Source: Leptobrachium leishanense (taxonomy: Eukaryota > Chordata > Amphibia > Anura > Megophryidae). Taken from it: DNA of 64,000 nucleotides. The stretch is taken from positions 152,246,101 to 152,310,100 of the forward strand of contig CM019065.1 of NCBI GenBank assembly GCA_009667805.1, in the 5' to 3' direction. A model generated the notes under the pieces. That model was not told the origin of the DNA, made no database searches, and saw only the letters and a list, made by a program, of their open reading frames with translations. Below are positions 12,768-23,720 of the stretch, piece after piece (within the stretch, counting starts at the first letter, position 1; each line of letters opens with the position of its first letter). The position numbers were made by a program, and so were the translations under genes.

Positions 12768-14079
12768 TAGGGCTGCGCATCTTCACTGGACTCACGATTA
12801 GCAGGTCAATGATTTGATTCCGCGATGCATCTTGATTACTGCCCAATTTGCCCAAGGTTTTAGACTCACATATTCATACACTCCCAGTAATGTGCAGTGT
12901 GTATGAGCGTATCACAGAGCTCCACAGCAATAAAACTCACAGTAATGGTTTTTAGTCGGACAGAGGTAATTGTGAGCACACAGGTCAAAGAATGGTGGTT
13001 AGAGAGGGAGGGTGCACATTGAGAGGTAACACATTTTGGGGCTATTTTAGAATCGTGATGGGTGTAATGGAGTCTCACTAGGGGTTCTGAGACTTGGTTA
13101 CACAGTGGAATGTGGTCTGATTGACAAGTTGGAGAGAGTTAAGTGTGGGCACATAGGGGGGTGATGGGTGTAACTGAGGGTTTCCAGTGTGTGGCACCTG
13201 CTGTGACCATATGGTGTATATTTTATGGAATAAAATATTATGGTAAACGTATGCACGTGAAATTTAGTCAGTCATATTCGTAAGCACAAGTATGGTTTTA
13301 GAAAGACACATTTATTTTAATTTAATTATACAAACTGCATTTAAGAATATATATTTTATATATAGGAAAATGTTAGAAATGTATATACACATACAATAAA
13401 AAAATATTTATGCAATTGATGAAATAGTTTTACCTTGAAGAATTGTGTGTGTATAATTAAAATAAATTAGTAAGGGGTTAATGGGACTGGTTTTACTGAA
13501 AAAAGATTGACATAGGTTTTTGGAATGAAGGGTTAATATGGGACTGCAGGGTTTTAGAGGTGTTTTGTGCAGGGTTACTTGAGGGCAGCAGTCAGTAAGG
13601 GGTTAATGTTTAAGTCAGGGATGCAGGTTGCATTGTGATGAGTGAATAGGGGCTGCAGGGTCTTAGAGGTGTTTTGTATAGGGGCTGCAGTCAGTAAGGG
13701 TTAAATATTGGGGCTGTGGATGAGAGGGTTGATTCGTGTTCTGCTTTGGTCACACTCTTATGCTCCCGCTGGACTTCACACAAAGAGCAGCTGTCACTTT
13801 AAACAATGGGAGGAGCTGCTTCTCTGCACGGATGGGCTTTCAGCTGGGGGGGGGGGGGTGGAGTCGGCTACAGAGGGGAGGTGGGGAAGCAGACACAGCT
13901 TGATGCTGTGAGTCTCCCAGCACAGACAGACACCAGAGCGGGGAATTCAACCAGGGAGGAATAACAGAGGAGCTGGAGGGGGCGTGGCCAGTGAATCGAT
14001 TAGCAGCCTGAGATCGATGCAGCATCGTGGAAGGAAGCATCGCGATGCATCAGGGAAACAATTATATTTGACAGCCCTA
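12768..14079. mobile_element. hAT-type non-autonomous element, TAGGGCTGCGC ends
   Basis: It is flanked by a perfect 8-bp duplication, CTTAGCAG, at 12760-12767 and 14080-14087. Ends are TAGGGCTGCGCATC and ACAGCCCTA, with ATCGATGCAGCATCG / GCGATGCATC motifs inside them. The interior (about 12850-13980) is AT-rich and then G-rich, and no transposase frame is visible. An 8-bp duplication with a TAG...CTA terminus identifies the hAT superfamily. Confidence 0.85.
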
Positions 14080-14525
14080 CTTAGCAGTCCCTGGGACCAC
14101 ACTCTGCTGAAGCCACGCTCGCAGTCTGGGTGTCTCAGCCTTGAGGACTCCTATCACAACTCGGATTGCCTTCACATCCAACATGCTCTCCAGCGTTCTT
14201 CAGCCTCTGGTACTTGTTCATCTCATGTTCTTGCCTCTTGATGTTATGGTCACTGAGTATTGCCACATCTACCATAAATTATAACTGGTTGGTTAGCCAG
14301 TACTTTGTCTGAACTGAAAGTCTCACAGAATCTTAGCCCTGGCGTTTTCATTAACCTATCTTTAAGTATTTCCCATTTGGACTAAGGCAGGTCTAGTCTA
14401 TGCAGATGCGACTGCACCATTAAAAAGTGTACTAGTGTGCTGGGGTCCACTTTGCCAAAGAAATAGAAAAGGGGTCTTTCACACCAGACGGGACTTTAAC
14501 GCAGAGCGTGTTTTCCTACAATTCT

Positions 14526-14545
14526 ATCTATACACACACACACAC
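14526..14545. repeat. (CA)n microsatellite
   Basis: A short run of CA repeats preceded by a TATA tract. Confidence 0.8.
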
Positions 14546-15254
14546 ATTTAAAAAATAAAAATAAAAAATACAAATATCACTTGCATTCGAGGACCGAAAA
14601 AAAGAAAAGGGTTTGCTTGCCCAGTGTATGATCTAATGAGTATACTAGAATAATAGGGCTTGCATGCCACGCTTTAAAATATGCCAAAATACACATACCT
14701 AATATTGTCACATGTTGACATTTCAGCTTCTGCAAAATATCATCAGTTCAGGTATATATTTTAAAACACAAAAATCCCCTATAATGAACTAGTACATGCT
14801 ATTGAAAAGGAAACAGTGAAGCGCCCTCTGGAAGAATGGATAATCATATACGCTACACGTCATATATGGAGGTTCCTCTAAAAACCTGAGAATAAACAAA
14901 ATGAGCAAACAACGGAGCGCCAATCTGAGACTGGTATACATGATTACGCAGAACAACAATTGCGCAAAGTGCAGGGAAGGTGTCTATAAATGCAAGTAAA
15001 TTTACGATTTATTAAACAAAAACACTAAAAACATGAAAGGTGGGATAATACATGAAGAATAGCGGCACCTCATAAGAGTCCACACAGGTAGTGTCACAGC
15101 TAGAGGAGTAAGGCAATATAAGAGGGATTACTATCTGATACGTCAGCGGTTCAAGCCACCTACATACCTCTAAACTGAAAATCAAAAGGAACACACCAGG
15201 GTAGTCCGCACAATAAACCACCAAATAGATTTAAAAGCAAAAGACGACTAGCAT

Positions 15255-15295
15255 AGCTCGACGCGTTTCGCCCGTTGCGGGCTTAATCCTGAGCT
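15255..15295 (-). ncRNA. Decayed hammerhead ribozyme in the PLE
   Basis: Read on the minus strand: stem I AGCTC/GAGCT; a degraded core strand AGGATTA where CTGANGA is expected; stem II GCCC-GCAAC-GGGC; GAAA; a minimal stem III (A-CGCG-T); and the cleavage triplet GTC. Type I hammerheads with a tiny stem III are known in PLE terminal repeats. The fold is intact but three of seven core bases differ, so it is probably inactive. Confidence 0.6.
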
Positions 15296-15829
15296 GTACT
15301 GACCCCAGGAAACTGCACATATAAGTAGGGTAAAAAATTAGAAAAGCACCCGAGACTGGTAACGCAGCCAGGACACGTGATAAAGGCGTCCAATCGCCAG
15401 TAAGCTGAAAACCGGCAAAACACGGTCAAATCGACCAACCGCATGCCAGGCAATATAACATGCCCCCGAATGAAAGACGGGGACGGCCAAAGCAACCAGC
15501 AGCCATGCAAAGGCCGTGGAGTAAGACAGGGGAGGGGCGGTATCAAAACGGCCATAAATCAAGTAAACAAAGGCACACAATCCCAGAACATATTAAGTGG
15601 TCCGCCGATCTGAAAAGAATGCATTGGGGTATGAAAGAAAAAACAGGATGCTGCAGGCAGAGAAATATCAAAAATTACGCAATACAGATGCTAAAGTGCA
15701 CAATTCGATGGGGAACAGAAAAATACAAACAATTGCTAAATAAGTGAAGAAAAATAAATGAAAATAAAGATGATAATAAATAAATAATAAACTACCTAAC
15801 GAGTAAATGAGGCTAAATGAAGGAAAGGC

Positions 15830-16225
15830 TCAGACAAACGGAGCGAAGGTAAAGTCTTCATTAAGACCGTGGGGGGCACGAGTATTCAGTTGGTATATCC
15901 AGAAAGCCTCACGTTGAAGTAACTTGACGTCGAGATTACCCTTTCTAGGACCAAGTTTAACCTGTTCAATACCCACAAACCTGAAATTATTGAGAGAACA
16001 AATGTGACACAATTGAAAGTGCCTAGCAACCGGGGTATCTTTATTTAGCCTGACGGCCCTAATATGTTCCAAGATGCGAGTTTTTAAAGGGCGAATGGTT
16101 TTGCCAATATATTTTAGACCACAGATACAAATAAGTTGGTAGACGACCCCAATAGAGTTGCAATTGAGAAAAAGCCGAATAGTGTAAGATTTAGAGTCAT
16201 TATGATTGTAAAATGCGACAAGCAC
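15830..16225 (-). pseudogene. PLE GIY-YIG endonuclease domain
   Basis: This is the C-terminal endonuclease of a Penelope-like reverse transcriptase polyprotein. The 131-residue open frame contains VVYQLICICGLKYIGKT (the GIY-YIG core, Y...YIG), then RPLKTRILEHIRAVR with the conserved Arg and Glu-His. PVARHFQ follows, and the frame closes with LLQREAFWIYQLNTRAPHGLNE, typical of the family. The domain nicks target DNA during retrotransposition. The reverse transcriptase that should precede it is missing: the sequence turns into the inverted copy at about 16225. The ATG is not the natural start. The frame itself has no stop, so decay is mild, but the element is 5'-truncated and cannot be autonomous. 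Confidence 0.85.
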
Positions 16226-16425
16226 TACAGCGTGAGGCTTTCTGGATATACCAACTGAATACTCGTGCCCCCCACGGTCTTAATGAAGGCTTTACCGTCG
16301 CTGACCTGCTGACAAAGCGAATGCCTTTTTCACCTGCAATTCTGTACATTACAAAGATTGTCAGTCTGATCATTAAAAGGTTTCAATCGGATTCATCTTT
16401 CTACGTGTCAGTTTTGCTGAGTTGA
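16213..16425 (+). pseudogene. Inverted partial PLE endonuclease C-terminus
   Basis: Residues 4 to about 27 of this frame repeat the last part of the minus-strand GIY-YIG frame almost exactly. It then reads into divergent 3' sequence containing ADLLTKRM. It is the second, shorter PLE copy, pointing the other way. Confidence 0.7.
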
Positions 16426-17017
16426 CGCTGTCTGCCGAACTTTCATTGTGGAAAGGGAACCGAGACTACATACTGGCTGACGGGGGAGGTTGAGCAAAAA
16501 CGTCTATTTCTGAGCCTAACCTAGGCTCTAGGATGGATCGCGTTTATGGGTCTTCAATTCTATTCAGGTGCCCTTTGACCCCCAATGCGCTTGTCGTTTT
16601 CAACCGATTTCCCGCTGATGGAGGTGAGGGAATGTTGTATTTATCCACTATAAAGAGTGAATTCTGGGAGAATTTAGAAGAAACACTGATGGACATGTGT
16701 AGTGCTTAATCATATATACCAGTCTCAGATTGGCACTCCGTTGTTTGCTCATTTAGTACATGCTTTTGTCTTTTAATAGAAAAGTATGATTTTGCAGTAA
16801 AAGGGTTAATGTTCCCCCAATGAGCCAGTCAGCGCAAAGTCAGCAGGAAGCGGCCACACCTGACCCAGCATGCCCTGTGTACTAGCTAACACTTATGTAT
16901 GTACGGACTGACAGGAAAACAGAGGCCACATTCCATGGCTGCACACCAATAGTAGGTTATTCAGTAGCATCAGAATTGGCATCGAAATGCCAATTTTAGG
17001 GTGTAAATTCACAGTGT

Positions 17018-17540
17018 TTAACCCCTTCATTGCTGAACCATTTCACCTTTGAGTCCTGGGCTCGTTTTGCACTCATGTTTAGGCCAGTATCAGACGAGCG
17101 CACTAGGTACGCCCGTATTGACGTGCCTACCGGCGTCCATTGCAGCGCTGTGACACTGCAACGGGGCCGGTCACACGCTTGTGCGCACGCACGAAATGTG
17201 AGCGCAACACGCGTCCGCCCAAAGCCTCCCAGTCAAAACGCTAGACGTTCTTTGCAGCGCTGAGCACACCAACTGCACTCAATGAGGAGATGGCCAGACG
17301 GGCGTCGAGCGGAAGGAATGTCCACTCTCACAAACGTTCCTTCTACTCTGGAGTGCGCTCGTCTGACCCCAGCCTTAAACGCTATTTGAAGTCATGTTTT
17401 ATTGTAGGGCCCAGACAAATTATATATCCTTATTTTTCAGCAGATTCATTATATAGATTTTATTAGATCTATAAGTCATGCTGTCGGAATGCTGTAACAA
17501 ATGTAAAGAATGTGAATTCCCGCTCAGATTTCAAATCATT
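17018..17540. mobile_element. TTAACCCC element, type J, left part
   Basis: TTAACCCCTTCATTGCTGAA at the left is followed by TTTCACC, ACTCATGTTTA, then (after an inserted MITE) GATTTGAAGTC-like sequence and GGGCCCAGACAAATTATAT, as in the 4856 and 29852 copies. No right end is recognised; 17540 is only an estimate. Confidence 0.55.
17079..17378. mobile_element. TTAA MITE, type A, copy 4 (nested)
   Basis: GGCCAGTATCAGACGAGCGC and GCGCTCGTCTGACCCCAGCC form the ends, with TTA on the left and TTAA on the right. It interrupts the type J element. The uninterrupted sister at about 29912-29937 reads CTCATGTTTAAACACGATTT, giving a direct view of the empty site. Confidence 0.85.
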
Positions 17541-17833
17541 TACAGCATGCAAACCTAATTCGCCGATGCCAATTATTTGCACAATTCAGTGGTTTTCGCA
17601 GATGTCTGAAAACCGCTTTGGCCAATTTCAACAAAATATGTTGAATGTTAGCTAAACAGTGAATTCACCATATTTTAGGTGAAATGGCATCGCTGAAGTG
17701 AGCCAAAATGCAAAGCACTGAAATTACACACTATTTGTGTTTTGTAAAACGACCCCAGAGTGTGAGCCAGAAAAACAAAATAACACTGGGCAAGGGGGAC
17801 CTTTTCTCTGGTGTCTTTCCAGATCACCAGCTC

Positions 17834-18197
17834 TTAACCTCCCTAGCGTTCCGATTCTAACATTTTATATGTCAGAATCGGTACGATTAATCCAGCCTCC
17901 CTGGCGGGTTTCCCAAGTGTGGCTCAGGGTTAAATTTCACTGCTGAAAGCAGTAACCACAAGCCGCATTCGGGCTGGACACATGCCTGTACCTGTGCTCC
18001 CTCGCTGTCCCCTCCGTGCAATCGCGGCATCCTGGTTCCCTTTTCGCGAGAAGGGAACCAGGGCGCAGCGATCGCACAGAGGAGAGGGAGCACATGTAAC
18101 GATAATGTATCCAGCCCAAGTGTGACTCGGGGTTACCGCTTTCAGCAGTGAAATTTAACCCCGAGCCACACTTGGGAAAACCTCCAGGGGAGGTTAA
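17834..18197. mobile_element. TTAA MITE, type H (TTAACCTCCC), copy 1
   Basis: TTAACCTCCC at the left and GGGGAGGTTAA at the right. Two long arms carry CCCAAGTGTGGCTCAGGG and its inverse, CCCCGAGCCACACTTGGG. TTAA plus CC...GG termini is the classic piggyBac layout. The copy at 62354 shares ends and arms. Confidence 0.75.
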
Positions 18198-19002
18198 GTA
18201 ACACTACACTACTGAAAAGAAAAGAAAAAAAATTATCCTTTTTTGCCCTTAAATAATTGGGCAGAGGCTGCTGATTCTGCCCAATTTTACTTACCTTTTG
18301 TCCCTCAGGGACTCCTGAATGTCCCTGAGGCTTTTCTGCTCAATTTATGCTTCCTGCACCACTTGCGTAATGTAGGCAATGCAACGGGACTTGCAAACTT
18401 TACATCCCAAGTCTAGTAGCGCCTGCAAGGAAAAACTGATTGGAGCTACATGCATGCATAGCACCGATCCACTGCAGCCTATAAGGTCAATTACGGACGC
18501 AGTTCTTTGAGATCATGGCATCAGCTGACATCACTAGTAACCTGTAGCCCAGAAATTCTAATTTGCTGGCAACGCTGGGTTACTCCTCCACTTCACCCAG
18601 TTTGTTTTTGTAGCAAAACCAGGGGGGCTAAGAAACAGGAGGAGCACACCTTGCATCCTGACCATGATATGTATGGTGTTCCTTTAACATCTTAAAAAGA
18701 CACATTCTGAAGGTGAAAGGCTGGATATGCCCATAAATCTCCAGTTTATATACTGTAAAACAATAAAAACTAAAGATAGAAAAGTGAATTTATGGGTTAT
18801 CTGTTAGTAATAAATAAGCTGTGAGTTCTTCCTCACCCGTCACTGATTGGCAACACAGCTGGTGCCAATGTCAGACCGGCACACTAGGAAACGAGTTTTC
18901 CCCTCATGTTTTTTTTGGCATTCTGCAGAGTTTGAGGTGTTCAGACATTTGACTTGTGTGATTGAAGTGAACATGGCACTCAAAATGTAAAGGTTTGCAG
19001 AT

Positions 19003-19372
19003 TGAGGGCAGTGTCAGATGAGCACACGGATCACGTCCGTGTTGCCGCACATTTTAACATCTGTGGTAGCATACAATTATGATCAATAGAGACCCACACA
19101 CGAAGTACGTACGTGGCAAACAGACGCAGGTTAGGCAAGAATGTAAAACCGCTAGAACGGACATGCGGAGTGCGCCACGTCCGCCAACCTTTGTGTGTGA
19201 GTGATGAACAAGGTCAGACGGACTGCATTTTTGACGGACAAAATGGTTTTACATTTTAATTTATTTTCCCTGCTACATCAGTCAAAAAAAACAGACCGTG
19301 TGGCCACTACCTTGTTGTCAAAGTACATTCGTACTGCACGTGCAAAATGTGCTCGTCTGACATTAGCCTTAA
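19003..19372. mobile_element. TTAA MITE, type C, copy 1
   Basis: The left end GGCAGTGTCAGATGAGCACA and right end TGCTCGTCTGACATTAGCC-TTAA are inverted. The interior has GATCACGTCCGTGTTGCCGC and AGAGACCCACACACGAAG, shared with the copies at 26056, 27936, 37708 and 38167. Confidence 0.7.
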
Positions 19373-19631
19373 TCCCCTACATCACATGGCATTGAATCGG
19401 TCACTGCAGGGTTCGTTCACATTGGGACACAAATTGCCTGCTGTAACTTGTTTTTCCCATGACAAAACAAACACCGTTCACTTCATGTTCAGATGTTCCA
19501 GCATTTCCGAAGAACTGTCACAATAGGCCCTCTGTCACAAAGTACCGGGACCACATAAAAAGGACTAACCAACCTTTGAGTCCTTCATCTGTTGGATGAC
19601 TTGGCATCATGGGAGGCATGATACACAGTAT

Positions 19632-20709
19632 TAGGGATGCACCGATACCACTTTTTTAAGACCGAGTACGAGTACCGATACTTTTGTTCAAGTACTCACC
19701 GATACCAATTACCGATACTTTTATTTTATGTCATGTGACGCTTTCCAATAAGAACAGACCTTCTATAAAGCCCCCAGGTCTCATAGATATCCTGCCCCCC
19801 AGCTCATAGATATCCTGCCCCCCAGCTCATAGATATCCTGCCCCCCAGCTCATGGTTATGCCCCCCCCCGCTCATGGTTATGCCCCCCCCTGCTCATGGT
19901 TATGCCCCCCCCGCTCATGGTTATGCCCCCCCCTGCTCATGGTTATGCCCCCCCCCATCTCATGGTTATGCCCCCCCCTGCTCATGGTTATGCCCCCCCC
20001 TGCTCATGGTTATGCCCCCCCTGCTCATGGATATGCCCCCCCTGCTCATGGATATGCCCCCCCCGCTCATGGATATGCCCCCCCCCGCTCATACTTACCT
20101 TCCTTCAGCGCCGCCGGGAAAGTCTTCTCGCGCGCGCTCCTTGGAAGGTCCCCAGCCGCGACCACGTGGGACCATGTGATCACGGCTGGGGTCCTTCCAA
20201 CGAGCGCGCGCGGGGAAACTTTCCCGGCGTCGCTGAAGGAAGGTAAGTATGAGCGGAGAGCAGCTGCAGGGCCTGTCCGAATGCTCTATCTGCATTCAGA
20301 CAGGCCCTGCAGCTGCTCACTTTGTTTATACTTACCACCTTCCTTCAGCGACGCCGGGAAAGTTTCCCTGCGCGCGCTCGTTGGAAGGACCCCAGCCGTG
20401 ATCACATGGTCCCACGTGGTCGCGGCTGGGGACCTTCCAAGGAGCGCGCGCGCGAGAAGACTTTCCCGGCGTCGCTGAAGGAAGGTGGTAAGTATAAACA
20501 AAGTTAGGAGAGGAGCTGCAGGGCCTGTCCGAATGCCGATAGAGCATTCGGACAGTCGCCGCAGCCCCTCGGATACCGGCAAGCCGGCTCAATGCCGGCT
20601 TCCGGTATCGGAATAAAATATCGGGGGTACTGCACGAGTACCAAGTACTCCTGCAGTACCCGGTATCGGCACCGATATCGATACTAGTATCGGTATCGGT
20701 GCATCCCTA
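19632..20709. mobile_element. hAT-type element with minisatellite and palindromes (TAGGGATGCACCGAT), copy 1
   Basis: A perfect 8-bp duplication CACAGTAT lies at 19624-19631 and 20710-20717. The termini TAGGGATGCACCGATACC and GGTATCGGTGCATCCCTA are inverted. Inside, in order: CCGAGTACGAGTACC sequence; a minisatellite at about 19785-20095; two GC-rich palindromes (about 20100-20250 and 20335-20485) centred on CACGTG-like sequence, inverted copies of each other; then the right end. The palindromes are bordered by ACTTACCTTCC / GGAAGGTAAGT, which looks like splice-donor consensus. Confidence 0.85.
19785..20095. repeat. Minisatellite, about 22 bp unit, CTCATGGTTATGCCCCCCCC
   Basis: About 14 units, grading from CTCATAGATATCCTGCCCCC through CTCATGGTTATGCCCC to CTCATGGATATGCCCC. 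It makes long open frames in all three forward frames (up to 208 codons), which are artefacts of the repeat. Confidence 0.9.
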
Positions 20710-20960
20710 CACAGTATAGTCCAACTGTAATAAGTACCGGGAAGGGGGGGGGGGGTCGACAGATCAGTACTACTGATAATCAGGACCGATATTTAGCATT
20801 TTCCCCATTATCGGCATCGGCCTGCTGCATTGCCGATAGTAGTGGGCCGTACTATGCCACCCTGCAGTTTCAAAGCCCACCCGGAGGGTCGGTGTAGTAT
20901 GCCCCACGGTGAGAAAGGGTTAACCCAAAACATTTAGTTTTTTTTTAGTAGTGACATTAG

Positions 20961-21533
20961 CAGGTCGGTTCACTAAGGCTAGGGTCAAACGAAAGCATTT
21001 TTACACGTGAACGTAAAAAAGTGCGTCCGAACGAATTGACGTATTTTTTCACGGAGTGCGCGAAAACGGTCATACGATGCGCATTTTTCGGATCGTCAAT
21101 AAAACTCTTTTTGCGTCTGGACGTTATGTAGGCTGGACATTAGCAGTGTCTGACATCTCCTAATCACGCCGCAGCTGCGCACTCTGTACGTCCGTACTAG
21201 CGGTTCGGCGTTCTCGAAAAAATGCGTTCGTTTTCCACTTGCGTTGCGCGGCCGGACTTCGTATATTGGCCGTCATTGCCCGTCATTTGCTGCTAGTGCG
21301 GCCGTAATTATGTGCGCCAGAACGCACGTTAAAAGTGCGCTGGTCTGACCCCAGCCTAAACGGTGAAACGAAGGAGAGAGTTTGCATAAGTCAAGATTCT
21401 AGGTCAAAAAGAGCCAATTTGGAAAGGGAGGTAAAAAAAATAAAAAAAAAAAATAATTTCTGGTTTGGCTATTTCGGCCTAGAATTTCACTTCTGCCAAT
21501 TTTCCCGAGTTTCACATTTAGTGAATTGACCTG
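20961..21533. mobile_element. Foldback MITE CAGGTCGGTTCACTAA
   Basis: CAGGTCGGTTCACTAA at the left and TTTAGTGAATTGACCTG at the right are inverted. Within the arms TCTAGGTCAAAAAGAGCC is mirrored near CGGCCTAGAATTTCAC. A type B TTAA MITE has inserted close to its left end. Confidence 0.65.
20977..21356. mobile_element. TTAA-type MITE, type B, copy 2 (nested)
   Basis: GGCTAGGGTCAAACGAAAGC and GCGCTGGTCTGACCCCAGCC are inverted ends flanked by CTAA on both sides, a variant of the TTAA target. It splits the foldback MITE sequence CACTAA / ACGGTGAAAC. Confidence 0.8.
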
Positions 21534-21966
21534 TTATTTATAGCCTATTTTGCAAACACTTTAATCTTTTCAGTTGTAGCGGTTAAAATTTTGACATCTG
21601 ATTTGTGTAGAAATTGAGTGCTTTTCTCTACTTACCACTGCTCTTTGTGATCTAATGACTCTGTACAGGTTCCAGTATCACACAGATCTACCTCTCCTGA
21701 TCTTTCTCCCCCAGTTTTTAGATCATTTAATTACCTGCCTGATTGCTGTCTTGTCTACCCTGAAAACCGTCCATTTAAAAAGGGACACCACTTGTATAAT
21801 CTAGTTACAGCTTCTATAACACTGTTCTTTGGTTTTTTATTATTTGAAATAAAAGTAAATAAATGTAAAAAAAGAAAATAAAGTGTTTTTTTTATCCGTT
21901 TCCAAAATGGCATCAACGTGAAAAAGCTAGACGGACATAGAGAAACAACTGCATAGTTTTTTATTG

Positions 21967-23095
21967 CTTTTCCATCTACACCTCCTCCCTGGGCAAAATC
22001 ATCAACCGCTTTGGCTTTAATTACCACCTCTACGCTGATGACACTCAGATCTACCTCTCTACCCCTGATCTCTCTCCCCCTGTCCTTTCAAAAGTCAGTG
22101 ACTGTTTATCTGGCATCTCCTCCTGGATGGCCTCCCACCACCTAAAGATCAACATGTCAAAGACTGAACTCCTACTTATTCCTCCCTCCAATGCCTCACC
22201 ACCTCCTGACTTCTCTATCACGGTGGAGGGTATCACCATCTCCCCATCAAACCAAGTTCGCGGTCTTGGAGTTACACTTGACTCTGTTCTTTCCTTCATC
22301 CCCCCACATCAAGTCTCTTCCCTCCTCCTGCCGATACCAACTGCATAATATTTCCAGAATTCGGCCATTTCTTACCGCTGTCACCACAAAACAACTCATA
22401 CACGCCCTGGTAATCTCCCGACTATTGCAATAATCTCTTATCTGGCCTCCCTCTGTCCCGTCTCTCCCCCCTACAATCCATCCTGAACGGCTCCGCCAGG
22501 CTAGTTCACCTCACCCGTCGCTCTGTCGCTCCCCTCTGCGAGTCCCTTCACTGGCTCCCCATCCACTGCAGAATTAAGTTCAAAATCCTTAGCCTTACCT
22601 ACAAAACCCTCACTAACTCAGCTCCCCACTACCTGTCCTCACTAATCACCAAATACACCCCAGCCCACTCCCTAAGGTCAAACAGCGACCTGCGCCTAGC
22701 TTCTCCCCGCATCACCTCTTCCCATGATAGACTGCAGGATTTCTCACGCGCAGCCCCCACTCTCTGGAACGCTCTCCCTCGTACTGTCAGACTTTCCCTT
22801 AACTTCTCTTCCTTCAAACGCTCCCTTAAAACGTTCCTATTTAGGGAAGCCTACCACCCAACTCACTGACGCAACCATCAATCACTCTCACCTTACAGTC
22901 CTCTCCTCCTGTTTCCAACCCCAACCCTCCCAGATTGCGAGTTCCTACGGGAATAGGGCCCTCATCTCCTCCTGTACTGTTTGTCAAATGTTGTTCAATG
23001 TATTGTAACCCTGTCTATACTGTGCCTATTGTACAGCGCTGCGGAATATGCTGGCGCTTTATAAATAAAGAAGAAGAATTATTTTATTATTATTA
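21967..23095 (+). pseudogene. L2/CR1-type LINE, 3' part of reverse transcriptase and tail
   Basis: The reverse transcriptase catalytic box is visible as [12 protein letters not shown] (near 22025-22060), followed by [20 protein letters not shown] and later VTLDSVLSF. Further on, ESLHWLP-like, LTYKTLTNSAP-like and DFSRAAPTLWN-like coding runs appear in shifted frames. At least two frameshifts interrupt the line. The 3' tail carries GTACAGCGCTGCGGAATATG and GCGCTTTATAAATAAA, then (TTATTA)n. This tail recurs at 39023, 54950 and 60161. The copy is 5'-truncated and dead. The precise clade cannot be settled without alignment. Confidence 0.8.
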
Positions 23096-23204
23096 TAACA
23101 ACAACAACATCAAAATTAACTGATACAATGTAACCACAATCTCAGTTAAAAAGCACATCCGTTCTTGTGCGCAGTCAGCTCGTCTGACCCCAGCCTAAAA
23201 CCTG

Positions 23205-23467
23205 CCCTGTTAGTGTGCCCGTACTTACCGGCACCCGGCGCAGCCATGTGATGCTACGATTGGGTCGGTCACACACATGTGCGCGCGTAGCATGCGTCTG
23301 CCTAGAGATCCTCCCGTCGATGCACTAGAATGTGCGTCGACAGGGCTGCGAGGACCGTGTTTTGCAGCGCGGGGGGGGGGGGGGCAGGCGGGCGTCGAGT
23401 GGAAGGAACGTCCTCTCTCACGGACTTTCCTTCCACTCGGAGTGCGCTCGTGTGCACCTTAGCCTTA
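23205..23467. mobile_element. TTAA MITE, type A, copy 6
   Basis: It contains GTACTTACCGGCACCCGGCG, CAGCCATGTGATGCTACG, the GGAACGTCC/GGACTTTCC hairpin and the right end GTGCGCTCGTGTGCACCTTAGCCTTAG. The left end is unclear: a fragment of a right-type end (GCTCGTCTGACCCCAGCCTAA) lies just before it at 23177-23198. Confidence 0.6.
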
Positions 23468-23720
23468 GTGGGTCCTGAGGAACAGAGTTGGGGTATGTGA
23501 CGGAAGCCTCCGACACCTTGTGAGAGACTTGAAGTCCGGGTGTCAGAGACTGGCTGCACTGCATATGGACTTTGGAGAGAAGCGGATGCCAGCCTCATGC
23601 CCACAGACTATGGGCGATTATGGCAAGGACTATCCATGGAGCATTTGGACATTGCCATGCTGTTTGTTATTAGTTTTAAAGCATGTTTCTGTGGTTTAAC
23701 TCCAAGTTGTTCGTTTAAAA

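Larger units (their letters stand above)
14801..16753. mobile_element. Penelope-like retroelement, two inverted truncated copies
   Basis: One insertion is flanked by an 11-bp duplication, TAGTACATGCT (14790-14800 and 16754-16764). The minus-strand copy runs from about 16225 to the left boundary, with a GIY-YIG frame and then a long 3' region. The plus-strand copy, starting near 16222, repeats the last part of the same frame (QREAFWIYQLNTRAPHGLNE) and has its own shorter 3' region. Both copies carry the motif CAGTCTCAGATTGGC...CCGTTGTTTGCTCATTT near their outer ends, at about 14935 and 16725. A 5'-truncated inverted partner is a known habit of Penelope elements. Confidence 0.85.

Noticed and set aside
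19785..20095. CRISPR-like array
   Set aside because: The units are contiguous with no unique spacers and lie inside a eukaryotic hAT element.
22051..22433. Several short frames of 73-94 codons as host genes
   Set aside because: They are fragments of a LINE reverse transcriptase with a YADD box and frameshifts.
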